Numbered from the stretch's first letter, positions 1 through 9,132 are shown. The stretch: DNA of 64,000 nt from an uncultured Alphaproteobacteria bacterium (GCA_934273635.1 CAKQSV010000002.1:62001-126000); one strand, 5' to 3'. The notes: generated from the sequence alone by a model not told the origin. A program made the numbers and translations.

Positions 1-117
1 GTGACAGTCGCGCTGCTAAAAGAGATGAAACCGTCAACATCTTCGGCGATTTTGGCACAAATCAGTCCGGTTAAGGCCAAGGCGATTACGGATAAGATTA
101 TCGGCAACACGATTTAG
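1..117 (+). CDS. MotE-like flagellar protein, C-terminal fragment
   Basis: The first frame is open from base 1 to a TAG at 115-117 and gives 38 residues. The tail has alternating helical segments of the form LLKEMKPSTSSAILAQI...KAKAITDKI. This is the pattern of the short helical repeat at the end of MotE (related to the MgtE intracellular N domain), a periplasmic chaperone for the flagellar motor in alphaproteobacteria. The gene is truncated by the window edge, so its start, signal peptide and coiled coil are not visible. The next gene begins 16 bases downstream on the same strand, suggesting one operon. With so little sequence, another MgtE_N-like protein is possible. Confidence 0.5.
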   Translation: MTVALLKEMKPSTSSAILAQISPVKAKAITDKIIGNTI

Positions 118-133
118 GTGGAGCACAAGAAAA

Positions 134-2938
134 GTGAAACGGCGTATCATACATATTTGTCTGATTTTAACGGCGGCGGTGTGGACTGCCGTTTTGCCGT
201 TGGCGGCGTCGGCGCAGAGCTTTAACAAAGTTGTGGACGTGTCGTATGTTAAAAACCCCAATAATGTGGTGCTGAAGTATTCCAATGCGCAGGGCAAGAG
301 CCGCTTTACCTTTGACTTTGCCACCAACAGCAAAGTTCCTTACGAGATTAGGAGTGATGAGAAAAGCACGACCATCACCTTTTATCGCCTGTTTAATATT
401 CAAACCCAAAGGCTGACCGATTTTTCGCAGTATGACAAGATTATGCAAAAGAAAATATCGGAGCGCGGGTTGGAAATTACTTTTCCGCTGCCTTTGGCGT
501 CGTCGTTTGAGCATATGAACTCTATCATTTTGGATTTGTCAAACAACGGCGACAACGGGCAGGACAAAACCGAGCGCAAGGTTAAACCTCTGCAAATTTC
601 AAGTTTGAGCTTTTCATGGAACACGCCGGTGGCGTTGTCGGTCTTTAAGCGCGAAAAATATTTGTGGATTGTGTTTAACCAATATCAGAAAGTTGACACC
701 AATGAGTTGCTGAAAAACGCCGGCAGTATGGTGAAAGACATTATTCAACTGCCACACTCCGCCGCCACTATCTTAAGAGTGGAAGCCGCTGAGGATATTT
801 ATAGTGAAGTGCGGAAGGAAGGATTGCTGTGGATTGTGGATTTGTATAATCGCAAAACCGAGCGCACGCCCAGGCCGATTAAGGTTTCGGTAGACACATC
901 AATCCCAAGCAAGCCGTTTATTCAGGCAGACCTGCCGCACACGGAAGACGTGTTTAGCTTTTTGGACCCAGAAGTAGGCGATATGTTGGTGGCTATCACC
1001 AGTTCGGACGCAGGTTATGCGTTTTTGGAAGGTTATACTTATCCTGATTTTCGGTTTTTGCCATCTTCACAAGGTATGGCCGTCAACAGTGATGATTTTG
1101 GCATTGCCATTATGCGCAACAACACCGGTTATATGTTGCAAACCACCCAACATCCGCTGCATATTTCACAAAACTTGGAACAACTCAAGCAGAGGGAAGA
1201 GGCAGCCAGTGGTAAAAGCAACATTAACCTTACGCAAGATTTGACAGTACCGATTATCAGCAAAACCTTTGAGCAGAGCGAGAAGTTTTTGAATCTGCAG
1301 ATTAAAATCGCCCCCAAAAAAGAAAAAGACCGTTTTTATGTGGAGTTGGCGCGGTTTTATCTGTCGCACGGTTTGGGCTCTAATGCCCTGCACACTCTGC
1401 GCGAAACCGAAACCTTGCTGACATCTCTGGGACGAGAGGTACCGTTGCGGCTGCAAAGTTTGCGCGCCGTGGCGTTGTTTTTGATGTCGCGCTATGAGCA
1501 GGCCTATAAAATTTTTGACAAGCCCGAGATTAAGAATAATCCCGAGGCAGTGTTGTGGCACGCATTGAGCGATGTTGACGGCAAGCATGACAACACCAAA
1601 GACATTGTTAAAAGTCTGCACTTTATTCATAACTATCCGGTTGAAGTTAAACGCAAGCTGCTTATCAGAGGTGTGGAATATGCCTTAGCGCGGGAAAACG
1701 ACGAATTGGCACAGCGGTTTTTGAACATCATGCGCGAACTGCCCAAAGACGAAGAACTGACCGTGATGATGAATTATTTTGATGCCGAAAAAATCAAACT
1801 GCAAGGATATTTGCGCAGTGCCCTGCCGTTGTACAAGGCGGCGGCGGTCAGCTCTGACAACAAATATTCGGCTTTGGCACGGTATCGCATTGCCTCGTTC
1901 AATAGTCAGATTGCCGCGGCCAAACCTTATCGCACCATCCAAGAATTTGAACGCCTCAAGTTTTCGTGGGGCGAGAAAAACTTTAAGATTAAGGTTTTGA
2001 ACAAACTGGTTGAGTTGTATTTGCGCACCGGCAATTTTTATATGGCGCTCAAAACCTTAGACGAAATCAGCTCGCTGTCGGCCAACTCCAAGTCGGTGAT
2101 TGAACAGCGTATGATTCAGATTATGGAAGAAATTTATTATTATAACAATGACAACCAGTTCAGTCCGATTAAGGCGTTGGCGCTATTTGATGACTTCGGC
2201 TATCTCATCAGCCGCAGTAGTCACCAAACGGCAATTATACTCAAGCTTGCAGACCGTTTGGTCGCCATTGACCTGTTAGACAGAGCCTATAACCTGTTAG
2301 ACAATTATCTGAAGGCCAACCGCGGACATTTGACTCATACGGAAATCAGTGCCATGGGTAGCCGTATGGCTTTGATTAGTCTGTTCAAAAACGACGTGAG
2401 CGAAGCATTACGCAATTTGTCCGAGACTTATTATGCCGATGCCAGTGAAACCTTAAAACTGCAAAGAAAAATCATCAAGGCGCAGGCTTTTGTGCGTCAG
2501 GGCAAGGTGGCCGAGGCTTTGGAGCTTATCGGCGATGATACCAGTAAAAACGCGCTGTTACTCAAAGCCCAGATTTATTGGGACACGGGACATTGGGACG
2601 AGGTTTCGGACACGGTTAAATTGTTGGTTGAAAAGCCCAAAGGCAAAGAACCACTCTCGGAAGAACAGGTGCGTTATGTGTTGGATTGGCTCACGGCTCT
2701 GAAACAAGCCGGCAAAGAGACAGTTATTGTCAGAGTTAAAAACACATTTATGCCCTATTTTGAAAAAACGCCGTATTACAGCATTTTCAGCTTGTTGACA
2801 GGCGGGTTTGAAAAAGATAAAATCAATATGGATGAGATTGATAAAACCATTAAAGATGTTCAGACTTTCAGCGATTTTGCCAAACAATACACCAAGTCGC
2901 TGATGAGCGGTGATTTTTCAGAAAAAGATGCAAAATAA
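134..2938 (+). CDS. Large secreted tetratricopeptide-repeat protein
   Basis: The 934-residue protein starts at GTG, with GGAG at 120-123 as a plausible ribosome site. Residues 1-27 form a Sec signal peptide (basic MKRR, hydrophobic core, end near AASA-Q), so it is probably periplasmic. Residues about 30-380 look beta-rich and unrecognised. From about residue 390 to the end there are repeated helix pairs of TPR type, for example near FYLSHGLGSNALHTL and AQAFVRQGKVAEALELI. It lies directly behind the MotE-like fragment and its last bases overlap uvrB. The context suggests a motility-linked scaffold, but nothing in the sequence proves that. Partner proteins are unknown. Confidence 0.75.
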   Translation: MKRRIIHICLILTAAVWTAVLPLAASAQSFNKVVDVSYVKNPNNVVLKYSNAQGKSRFTFDFATNSKVPYEIRSDEKSTTITFYRLFNIQTQRLTDFSQYDKIMQKKISERGLEITFPLPLASSFEHMNSIILDLSNNGDNGQDKTERKVKPLQISSLSFSWNTPVALSVFKREKYLWIVFNQYQKVDTNELLKNAGSMVKDIIQLPHSAATILRVEAAEDIYSEVRKEGLLWIVDLYNRKTERTPRPIKVSVDTSIPSKPFIQADLPHTEDVFSFLDPEVGDMLVAITSSDAGYAFLEGYTYPDFRFLPSSQGMAVNSDDFGIAIMRNNTGYMLQTTQHPLHISQNLEQLKQREEAASGKSNINLTQDLTVPIISKTFEQSEKFLNLQIKIAPKKEKDRFYVELARFYLSHGLGSNALHTLRETETLLTSLGREVPLRLQSLRAVALFLMSRYEQAYKIFDKPEIKNNPEAVLWHALSDVDGKHDNTKDIVKSLHFIHNYPVEVKRKLLIRGVEYALARENDELAQRFLNIMRELPKDEELTVMMNYFDAEKIKLQGYLRSALPLYKAAAVSSDNKYSALARYRIASFNSQIAAAKPYRTIQEFERLKFSWGEKNFKIKVLNKLVELYLRTGNFYMALKTLDEISSLSANSKSVIEQRMIQIMEEIYYYNNDNQFSPIKALALFDDFGYLISRSSHQTAIILKLADRLVAIDLLDRAYNLLDNYLKANRGHLTHTEISAMGSRMALISLFKNDVSEALRNLSETYYADASETLKLQRKIIKAQAFVRQGKVAEALELIGDDTSKNALLLKAQIYWDTGHWDEVSDTVKLLVEKPKGKEPLSEEQVRYVLDWLTALKQAGKETVIVRVKNTFMPYFEKTPYYSIFSLLTGGFEKDKINMDEIDKTIKDVQTFSDFAKQYTKSLMSGDFSEKDAK

Positions 2939-4919
2939 CAAGTTACAGATAGTCAGCCCGTTTCAGCCCTCTGGCGACCAGCCTGAGGCTATAAAAGAGT
3001 TGTGCGACGGGTTGCGTCGTGGCGAAAGAAGTCAGGTTTTGCTCGGCGTGACTGGTAGCGGCAAGACTTTTACCATGGCTAAAATTATTGAAGAAATGCA
3101 ACGCCCTGCCCTGATTATGGCTCCCAACAAAATTTTGGCCGCTCAGCTTTATAGCGAGATGAAGGGATTTTTTCCGAATAACCATGTGGAATATTTTGTG
3201 TCGTATTATGACTATTATCAGCCCGAAGCGTATGTGCCCAAAACCGACACTTATATTGAAAAAGATTCGGCCATAAACGAACAAATCGACCGTATGCGCA
3301 ACGCCGCAACGCGTAACGTTTTGGAGTGCAACGATGTGATTATCGTCGCCTCGGTGTCGTGCATTTACGGTTTGGGCGACGTGGAATCGTACAGCAGTAT
3401 GACACTCAAGCTCAAAAAAGGCGATGTGATTGAGCCGCCCGAGGTTTATCGGCGCTTGGCCGAATTGCAGTATGAACGCAACCAAAGCAACTTTGTGCGT
3501 TCAACGTTTCGCGTGCAGGGCGACACTTTGGATATTTTTCCCTCTCACCTTGAGGATCACGGTTGGCGCGTGTCGTTCTTTGGCGATGAAATCGACGACC
3601 TGTACGAGTTTGACAGTCTGACCGGCAAAAAGATTTTTGACCTTGACGAGGCGATTGTTTATCCGGCGAGCCACTATGTGACCCCACGACCGACAATCGC
3701 GCACGCTATGGAGCAAATCAGAGCGGAGCTGAAAAACCGTGAAGAATATTTTACCCGCGAAAACAAGCTGATTGAGGCGCAGCGTATCGGTCAGCGCACG
3801 CGTTTTGATTTGGAAATGCTAGAGACAACGGGACACTGCAAAGGCATTGAGAACTATTCGCGTTATCTGACGGGGCGCAATGCCGGCGAGCCGCCGCCGA
3901 CCCTATTTGAATACATTCCCGACAACGCGATTGTGTTTGTGGACGAGAGCCATATTTCTATTCCGCAAATCGGCGGTATGTTCAGAGGGGACTACAACCG
4001 CAAGAGCACTTTGGCGGAGTATGGTTTCAGGCTGCCGTCATGCGTTGACAACCGACCGCTCAAATTTGAAGAGTGGGACAAAATGCGCAAACAAAGTATT
4101 TTTGTTTCTGCCACCCCCGGGGATTGGGAGCTTGGACAAAGTCACGGCGTGTTTGCCGAGCAGGTTATTCGTCCTACCGGTTTGACCGACCCGATTTGCG
4201 TGGTTAAACCCGTTGAAAATCAAATTGACGACCTGATGGAGGAGTGTCGCAAAGTCATTGCACAAAAAGAGCGGGTGTTGGTTACCACTCTGACCAAAAA
4301 AATGGCCGAGGATTTGACCGAATATCTTAATGAAAACGGCATTAAAGTACGTTATCTGCACTCGGATATTGACACTTTGGAGCGTATTGAAATTATCCGC
4401 GATTTGCGGTTGGGCGTGTTTGACGTTTTGGTCGGCATTAACCTGTTGCGCGAGGGGTTGGATATTCCGGAATGCTCGTTGGTGGCGATTTTGGACGCCG
4501 ACAAAGAGGGCTTTTTGCGCTCTCAACGGTCACTGATTCAGACTATCGGGCGCGCGGCGCGTAACGCTCACGGTCGGGTGATTCTGTATGCCGACAAGAT
4601 GACAGATTCAATCAAAAACGCTTTGGACGAGACCAACCGCCGCCGCCAAAAGCAAATTCAATATAACATCGCCCATGGGATCACGCCGCAGACCATTAAA
4701 AAGAGTATTTCATCAACGCTCAAAGAGATGACCGAGACCGACTTTGTGAAAGACGACAGCAACGCCAAGCAGTTGGACGAAGTTAAAAACATTGACAAGG
4801 CTCTGCGCGAATATAAAAAGAAAATGCAGGAAGCCGCGCAAAATCTTGAATTTGAACAAGCTATGGTTTATCGCGACAAAATCAAAGAGCTTGAAATGTT
4901 GGCGATGAAAAATCTTTAG
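2928..4919 (+). CDS. uvrB: Excinuclease ABC subunit B
   Basis: UvrB is the damage-verifying helicase of nucleotide excision repair. It is loaded by UvrA (encoded at 37017) and recruits UvrC. From ATG 2928 the protein is 663 residues. It has the N-terminal QPSGDQPEAI motif, Walker A GVTGSGKT at about 40-47, the damage-gripping beta-hairpin region with YYDYYQPEAYVP, a DESH Walker B motif, helicase motifs VGINLLREGLDIPE and QTIGRAARN, and a C-terminal UVR domain (NLEFEQAMVYRDKIKELE) that contacts UvrC. An upstream in-frame GTG at 2910 exists, but ATG 2928 gives the usual N-terminus. The start overlaps the TPR gene by 11 bases, implying coupling. No alphaproteobacterial SOS box (GTTC-N7-GTTC) was seen upstream. 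Confidence 0.97.
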   Translation: MQNNKLQIVSPFQPSGDQPEAIKELCDGLRRGERSQVLLGVTGSGKTFTMAKIIEEMQRPALIMAPNKILAAQLYSEMKGFFPNNHVEYFVSYYDYYQPEAYVPKTDTYIEKDSAINEQIDRMRNAATRNVLECNDVIIVASVSCIYGLGDVESYSSMTLKLKKGDVIEPPEVYRRLAELQYERNQSNFVRSTFRVQGDTLDIFPSHLEDHGWRVSFFGDEIDDLYEFDSLTGKKIFDLDEAIVYPASHYVTPRPTIAHAMEQIRAELKNREEYFTRENKLIEAQRIGQRTRFDLEMLETTGHCKGIENYSRYLTGRNAGEPPPTLFEYIPDNAIVFVDESHISIPQIGGMFRGDYNRKSTLAEYGFRLPSCVDNRPLKFEEWDKMRKQSIFVSATPGDWELGQSHGVFAEQVIRPTGLTDPICVVKPVENQIDDLMEECRKVIAQKERVLVTTLTKKMAEDLTEYLNENGIKVRYLHSDIDTLERIEIIRDLRLGVFDVLVGINLLREGLDIPECSLVAILDADKEGFLRSQRSLIQTIGRAARNAHGRVILYADKMTDSIKNALDETNRRRQKQIQYNIAHGITPQTIKKSISSTLKEMTETDFVKDDSNAKQLDEVKNIDKALREYKKKMQEAAQNLEFEQAMVYRDKIKELEMLAMKNL

Positions 4920-5968
4920 AGCAAAATCTGCCACGAAGCCGAGGGCTTGTAGTCTTCATTGAACAAGACATCTGCCATATACTGCGCCACTTTAACGTTG
5001 CTGAACTCGGTATGCGCCTTCAAATGTCCGGCGGCGGCAATTTTCATCCGTTGTTGCGGATTTTGCTTGTAATAGCGCAGTTTGTCAAAGAATTCTTCGC
5101 GCTCGTTATAAAACACAGCCTCATCCTCGCTGAAAAGGTCTTGAAAGCCGTTGCGGCTGTCGAGCAACACCATTTGTCCGTTGGCAAAAGAGTGAATCAT
5201 TCTGTCTGAGCTATACAGATAAATATCGTTGCGGCGGCTGAGGTTAAAGCCCATAGCCGACTGTCCCAAGGCGCGGATATATTCATAGCCGTTCAGCGAC
5301 GGGGCTTGTTTTAAGCCTGCCAGCTTCCACCTCAAATCGGCAACTTTTGCCGTGCTCTCGTCAACAATCTGTTCAACATCTTCATCAACGCCGCAAAATT
5401 GACGAACACCGGTGTTAGCGCAAAGCATAACGTCATAAGGCAAATCTTCTGCCTCAAACGCCCGTCCCGTCTCAATCGCGTCATCGGCCATATTGGGCAC
5501 ATAGCCCACCCGATTGTGCGCGGTTTTGAACTGCGATAATAATTTTTTGTCGCCGGTCGATATCAGGTTGACATCAGCCGCGCGCAACTTAGACTTAAGG
5601 GCGTTAATGTTGCGCTCGCCGGACTGTGGCACAATCCAATCACAGCTCCACTGCAAAACTTTGAGGTTCGGAAACATCTGCTTGATTGTTAAAATCGTCT
5701 CTTCCGTAATCAAGTCGGCGTGACCGATAAACAACGCGTCCGGTTCGATAGAACGGCAATATTTTATCAGGTGTTGATTGAGCTTGCGGCGGGCAAACCA
5801 ATTCATGTGTCCCCAACCGAACATACGGCACAAATCGCGGTCGGGATAGTTGAACACCGCGTAGCCGCAGCGAATCAACCCATTGGAGATTTTGAACGGA
5901 AAACCAACCTGAAAACAGCCTTTCAGGCGAATAAGGTTAAAGTTGGAAATGTGGATAATTTTTTTCAT
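4916..5968 (-). CDS. Glycosyltransferase, GT4/CgeB-like
   Basis: This 350-residue protein has a GT-B-like outline. The N-terminal half begins MKKIIHISNFN and contains a GHADLITEET segment. The C-terminal half carries the pattern of the glycosyl transferases group 1_2 family: FNLSRRNDIYLYSSDRMIHSFANGQ, then an LFSEDEAVFY stretch and a run of helices ending in FSNVKVAQYMADVLF. The bases around 5968 read TGATG, joining its start to the stop of the upstream gene, so the two are translationally coupled. It converges on uvrB with a 4-base overlap. The acceptor is unknown. A role in surface polysaccharide or protein glycosylation (perhaps flagellin, given nearby motility genes) is inference. Confidence 0.7.
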   Translation of the reverse strand: MKKIIHISNFNLIRLKGCFQVGFPFKISNGLIRCGYAVFNYPDRDLCRMFGWGHMNWFARRKLNQHLIKYCRSIEPDALFIGHADLITEETILTIKQMFPNLKVLQWSCDWIVPQSGERNINALKSKLRAADVNLISTGDKKLLSQFKTAHNRVGYVPNMADDAIETGRAFEAEDLPYDVMLCANTGVRQFCGVDEDVEQIVDESTAKVADLRWKLAGLKQAPSLNGYEYIRALGQSAMGFNLSRRNDIYLYSSDRMIHSFANGQMVLLDSRNGFQDLFSEDEAVFYNEREEFFDKLRYYKQNPQQRMKIAAAGHLKAHTEFSNVKVAQYMADVLFNEDYKPSASWQILL

Positions 5969-6684
5969 CAGCGGCTCAATTTGCTCAAAAAATGTTTAAC
6001 TTTCAGGTTTAATCCGGCTATCAATCGGCACAGCGGGTGCAAAAATTCCGGCGCCTGACCGGCGGCGCAAAATTCCACCGCCACCCGTTTGATACCGCAC
6101 TCAAGCGCTACCCCCATACGGTGATGTCCCTGATTGAGGGTGTCTTGCACGCCCATGTTGCGACACAACATAATATCTAACGGAAAGCGGTCATCAAAGC
6201 CATTTTGCAACATACTTTGACGCAAATTTTCATAGGTTTGGCGACGCTCGTCCTCGCTCATTTGATATTTGGGATTGGAGAAACAATAGGCGTTCTCGGG
6301 CGTGCGGTAATTGCGCTCGATTTTTTTAGCGCGAATTTCCTGCGGATTAATATGATAGATATTGCTACTGAACAAGGTGTATTTATAACGCAGGGTTCTT
6401 ATCATCGGCGAGATTATGTCATAACTCTTAATCCGCGACTCAAACGCCACACGAACCGGCACATACGCCTCGCCCACCGCTTTGGCTTTTGCCAACGCCT
6501 GACGCCCTTTTAGCAAAGTATCGGGAACAATCGGAATATCATTAAGCCACAAACGACGACGACCGATTAATAAAATAATCTCGTCTGCCGGCATATGCTC
6601 GGGAACAAGCGGCGAGTCCGCCAAATTTTCAAGGTCTTCAACCGCCAGATGATAGACTTCCGACGAATAACATATTCTGTTCAT
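5968..6684 (-). CDS. Conserved hypothetical protein with a ParB/Srx-like GHHR motif
   Basis: The 238-residue cytosolic protein has no signal or membrane segment. Its best landmark is in the C-terminal half: DIMLCRNMGVQDTLNQGHHRMGVALECGIKRVAVEF. The phrase QGHHRMGVALECGI followed by a beta strand resembles the G-x-H-R core of ParB/sulfiredoxin-like folds. Such proteins occur next to polysaccharide glycosyltransferases, and this gene ends on the start codon of one. The start has GGAG eight bases upstream. It could be a sugar-pathway phosphotransfer or regulatory protein, but that is inference and no substrate can be named. Confidence 0.55.
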   Translation of the reverse strand: MNRICYSSEVYHLAVEDLENLADSPLVPEHMPADEIILLIGRRRLWLNDIPIVPDTLLKGRQALAKAKAVGEAYVPVRVAFESRIKSYDIISPMIRTLRYKYTLFSSNIYHINPQEIRAKKIERNYRTPENAYCFSNPKYQMSEDERRQTYENLRQSMLQNGFDDRFPLDIMLCRNMGVQDTLNQGHHRMGVALECGIKRVAVEFCAAGQAPEFLHPLCRLIAGLNLKVKHFLSKLSR

Positions 6685-6820
6685 AAAAACACTCCATTTG
6701 TTTGAAAACTATAACATAATCCGCCAACTTGCAAACAATTTAACGTTTTCTCCACATTAAGACAGATTGAAAACCACCACGCAAACGCCTATCTGTTACA
6801 GTATTATGACAAGATTGTGG

Positions 6821-6849
6821 TTGTTTGAGCATAAAAAATGTGCTATACT
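6821..6849 (+). promoter_or_regulatory. Sigma70-type promoter with extended -10
   Basis: The -35 box is TTGTTT (6821-6826), followed by a 17-base spacer and the -10 box TATACT (6844-6849). The 12-base stretch AAATGTGCTATA (6836-6847) recurs in promoters of two other unknown genes in this window. It drives the gene at 6893. Confidence 0.6.
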
Positions 6850-6892
6850 TAGAGCATAGATATAATTATGCTTTTTATGAGGAGTTGTGATA

Positions 6893-7384
6893 ATGATGGC
6901 TCTATCTAAAGAAACTTTCGGCGAGGCTTTTTTGCGAAAAACTGCCGCCGCCGGCGAACACAAAGGAACGCTGTTTTCTTTGCTGTATGAGGTTTTACAA
7001 AACGAATTTTCCACTCTGCACCCCAGTACCGTTATCGGGCAAATCAAAAACTTTGACGCATTGGTTAATTATGATGCCAGCGTTGCGCGCTTTCAGATTA
7101 AGCGCAATGCCGAGAGTATTAATAAGACCATGAAAGACCTTAAAAAAATTAAGGTTTTGGGCAAAGACAACTTCAAATACAAAAAACTGATGATTAAAAA
7201 GCTTAACGCTTTGGCGGCTGTCCGACCAGAGGCGAAGGCATTGGCGGATATTGTCGCCGCCGAGTTCATTGCCAGAGGGTTTGGCAACGTCAATAGTTTT
7301 AAGTGCGAGTTTACCAACTATATGCACAATTTGCACAACGTTTCAGCCGTTGCGGACGCTGACAGTTGTGTATTACAATGCTGA
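6893..7384 (+). CDS. Hypothetical protein
   Basis: I do not recognise this protein of about 163 residues. It is helical, soluble and lysine-rich in the middle (KTMKDLKKIKVLGKDNF), and ends in a Cys-containing tail (ADSCVLQC). ATG 6893 is chosen because AGGAG lies eight bases upstream. ATG 6896 is an equal alternative, and a GTG at 6887 is too close to the ribosome site. It has its own promoter and a shared terminator downstream, so it is a single-gene transcript. The promoter shares a 12-base motif with two other orphan genes here, which hints at common control but says nothing about function. Confidence 0.65.
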   Translation: MMALSKETFGEAFLRKTAAAGEHKGTLFSLLYEVLQNEFSTLHPSTVIGQIKNFDALVNYDASVARFQIKRNAESINKTMKDLKKIKVLGKDNFKYKKLMIKKLNALAAVRPEAKALADIVAAEFIARGFGNVNSFKCEFTNYMHNLHNVSAVADADSCVLQC

Positions 7385-7394
7385 TAAAAAAACG

Positions 7395-7427
7395 AAAGGT
7401 CGGAGCAAAGCAACACTCCGACCTTTT
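7395..7427. terminator. Bidirectional rho-independent terminator
   Basis: The stem AAAGGTCGGAG pairs with CTCCGACCTTT around a 10-base loop. There are T-runs on both sides, so it can serve the 6893 gene and the convergent murA. Confidence 0.85.
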
Positions 7428-7437
7428 TGAACATTTT

Positions 7438-8730
7438 CTAATCCGGCTCGCGGATATATTCGATTTGCGCGCCGACACCCTGCAATTTTTCGGTCAATTT
7501 TTCATAACCTCGGCTCAGGTGATAAACACGGTTGACGGTTGTTTCGCCTTCGGCCACCAAGCCCGCCAACACCAAAGCGAACGAGGCGCGCAGGTCGGTC
7601 GCCATCACCGGTGCGCCATAGAGTTTTGACACGCCGCGGACTATTGCCGAGGCATGAGCGTGAACATTAATATTCGCGCCCATACGCATGAGCTCGGGGA
7701 CGTGCATAAAACGGTTTTCAAAAATTGTTTCTGTTATCAGCGACGCGCCCTCCGCCGTCAACATCAGCGCCATAAACTGCGCCTGCAAATCGGTGGGAAA
7801 CCCTGGGTAAAAGTCAGTGATAATATCTTTTCCGACTAATGTTTTGCCTCGCGCGTCAACAATCAAAGAGTTTGGCGTTTCGGTCACATCCACGCCCATT
7901 GAGCGCAAAATATCCAACGGGCACTGCAAAGTATCGGCTCGGGCATTAATCAACTCTATCCGACCGCGGGTGATAGCGGCGGCAACAGCATACGACCCCG
8001 CCTCAATACGATCAGAAATCACCTTATGGCGCGCGCCGTGCAATTTTTCAACACCCTCGATTATCAGCTCGGAGGTATCTCGTCCGCTGATTTTGGCGCC
8101 CATGGCGTTCAATAAATCAATCAAATCGCCAATTTCCGGCTCTTTGGCGGCGTTTTTAATGTGGGTCGTGCCGTTGGCTAAGGCAGCGGCCATCAAGATA
8201 TTGCAAGTTGCGCCGACCGAGGCAACTTTGAACAAAATATCCGCGCCGTGCAAACCCTGCGGCGCGTTGGCAATCACATAACCGTTTTTGATTTCAATTT
8301 GCGCGCCCATTTGCTCTAATGCGTCGAGGTGAACATCCATCGGGCGAGCCCCGATGGCGCAACCGCCGGGGAGTGATAATTCAACGTGTCCGCAACGGGT
8401 GAGCAACGGACCTAAAACATAGTACGAAGCACGCATTTTGCGCACATAGTCATACGGCGCAACTAAACTTGCTAATTGTTGCGTGCGGCAAGAATAAGTT
8501 TTGGTGGGGTGACCGTCGACAAAGTCATCAAACGCGTCAATCTTGGTGCCGAGCAAAACCAACAGTTTATGCAGAGAATCGATATCAGAAAGAATCGGAA
8601 CATTGGTGAGCGTGATGGTTTCATCAGTCAGCAAACTGGCGCAAATCAATGGCAACGCCGCGTTTTTAGCGCCGCTGATATAAATTGTGCCATCAAGTTG
8701 GCGACCGCCGATAATTTTAATCTTATCCAT
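7438..8730 (-). CDS. murA: UDP-N-acetylglucosamine 1-carboxyvinyltransferase
   Basis: MurA transfers enolpyruvate from phosphoenolpyruvate to UDP-GlcNAc, the first committed step of peptidoglycan synthesis, in the cytoplasm. The 430-residue length is normal. Visible family features are the active-site lysine in GAKNAALPL near residue 22, and the flexible loop LPGGCAIGARP near 115, whose Cys is the residue alkylated by fosfomycin. Also present are the DDFVDGH segment and the C-terminal FPTDLQAQFMALM and DLRASFALVLAGL motifs. The ribosome site is AAGGAGG about 8 bases upstream of ATG 8730, lying inside the stop region of the small upstream gene. The two form an operon. Confidence 0.97.
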   Translation of the reverse strand: MDKIKIIGGRQLDGTIYISGAKNAALPLICASLLTDETITLTNVPILSDIDSLHKLLVLLGTKIDAFDDFVDGHPTKTYSCRTQQLASLVAPYDYVRKMRASYYVLGPLLTRCGHVELSLPGGCAIGARPMDVHLDALEQMGAQIEIKNGYVIANAPQGLHGADILFKVASVGATCNILMAAALANGTTHIKNAAKEPEIGDLIDLLNAMGAKISGRDTSELIIEGVEKLHGARHKVISDRIEAGSYAVAAAITRGRIELINARADTLQCPLDILRSMGVDVTETPNSLIVDARGKTLVGKDIITDFYPGFPTDLQAQFMALMLTAEGASLITETIFENRFMHVPELMRMGANINVHAHASAIVRGVSKLYGAPVMATDLRASFALVLAGLVAEGETTVNRVYHLSRGYEKLTEKLQGVGAQIEYIREPD

Positions 8731-8733
8731 AGG

Positions 8734-8886
8734 TTAGTCCTCCTTGTTTGACGTATTCTCTTGTTCTTGTTTGATTTTTTTGCGAGCAGCCAGTTGCTGC
8801 TTGCGTTTTTCCAAATTTTTTTGCAACGCCTTACTCTCACGAATAAAACGCTCCCGACAGCGTTGACTCAACTTTTTTTCAGCCAT
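8734..8886 (-). CDS. Small basic protein encoded ahead of murA
   Basis: This 50-residue reading frame starts MAEKKLSQRCRER and ends QENTSNKED. It is highly charged, with a KALQKNLEKRKQQLAARKK helix. Its start has GGGGGC six bases upstream, and its stop lies 3 bases before murA ATG and inside the murA ribosome site region, so the two are coupled. Many alphaproteobacteria have a short protein of the type RE-x-R-x(3-6)-ALR-x-NL-x-RRK-x-Q-x-R ahead of murA, and this fits that pattern. Its function is not known to me. RNA or ribosome contact would fit the charge, but that is a guess. Confidence 0.7.
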   Translation of the reverse strand: MAEKKLSQRCRERFIRESKALQKNLEKRKQQLAARKKIKQEQENTSNKED

Positions 8887-9057
8887 ATTGCCCCCTTTAT
8901 TACGCTTTTTAAGTATTGTAATGGCAATCTCTTAAAAAAAAATGAGGAAATTGTATTTTTACACTTGATTTTTATAAAAGTCTTTTGTATGTTTCAGAAG
9001 TCGGCGGCGATGAGCTGTCGTTTAGGTCTCCTGACCTATGAATATTGGTGACATAGT

Positions 9058-9132
9058 GCCATTATAGCTCAGTGGTAGAGCACGTCATTGGTAATGACGG
9101 GGTCGCAAGTCCGATTCTTGCTAATGGCACCA
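9058..9132 (+). tRNA. tRNA-Thr(GGT)
   Basis: A full cloverleaf is visible. The acceptor GCCATTA pairs with TAATGGC, and the D stem is GCTC/GAGC. The anticodon stem CGTCA/TGACG encloses loop TTGGTAA (anticodon GGT), and the T arm is GCAAG/CTTGC. Discriminator A and a genome-encoded CCA (9130-9132) follow. Upstream, TTGATT-N17-TATGTT near 8967-8995 may be its promoter, and a perfect 6-bp hairpin (9023-9038) lies in the leader. Reads codons ACC and ACT. Confidence 0.96.

Noticed and set aside
1129..1317. Opposite-strand frames inside the TPR gene
   Set aside because: Shadow frames: no ribosome site, no domain content, fully within a well-supported gene.
2910..2930. GTG start for uvrB at 2910
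   Set aside because: ATG 2928 gives the usual family N-terminus.
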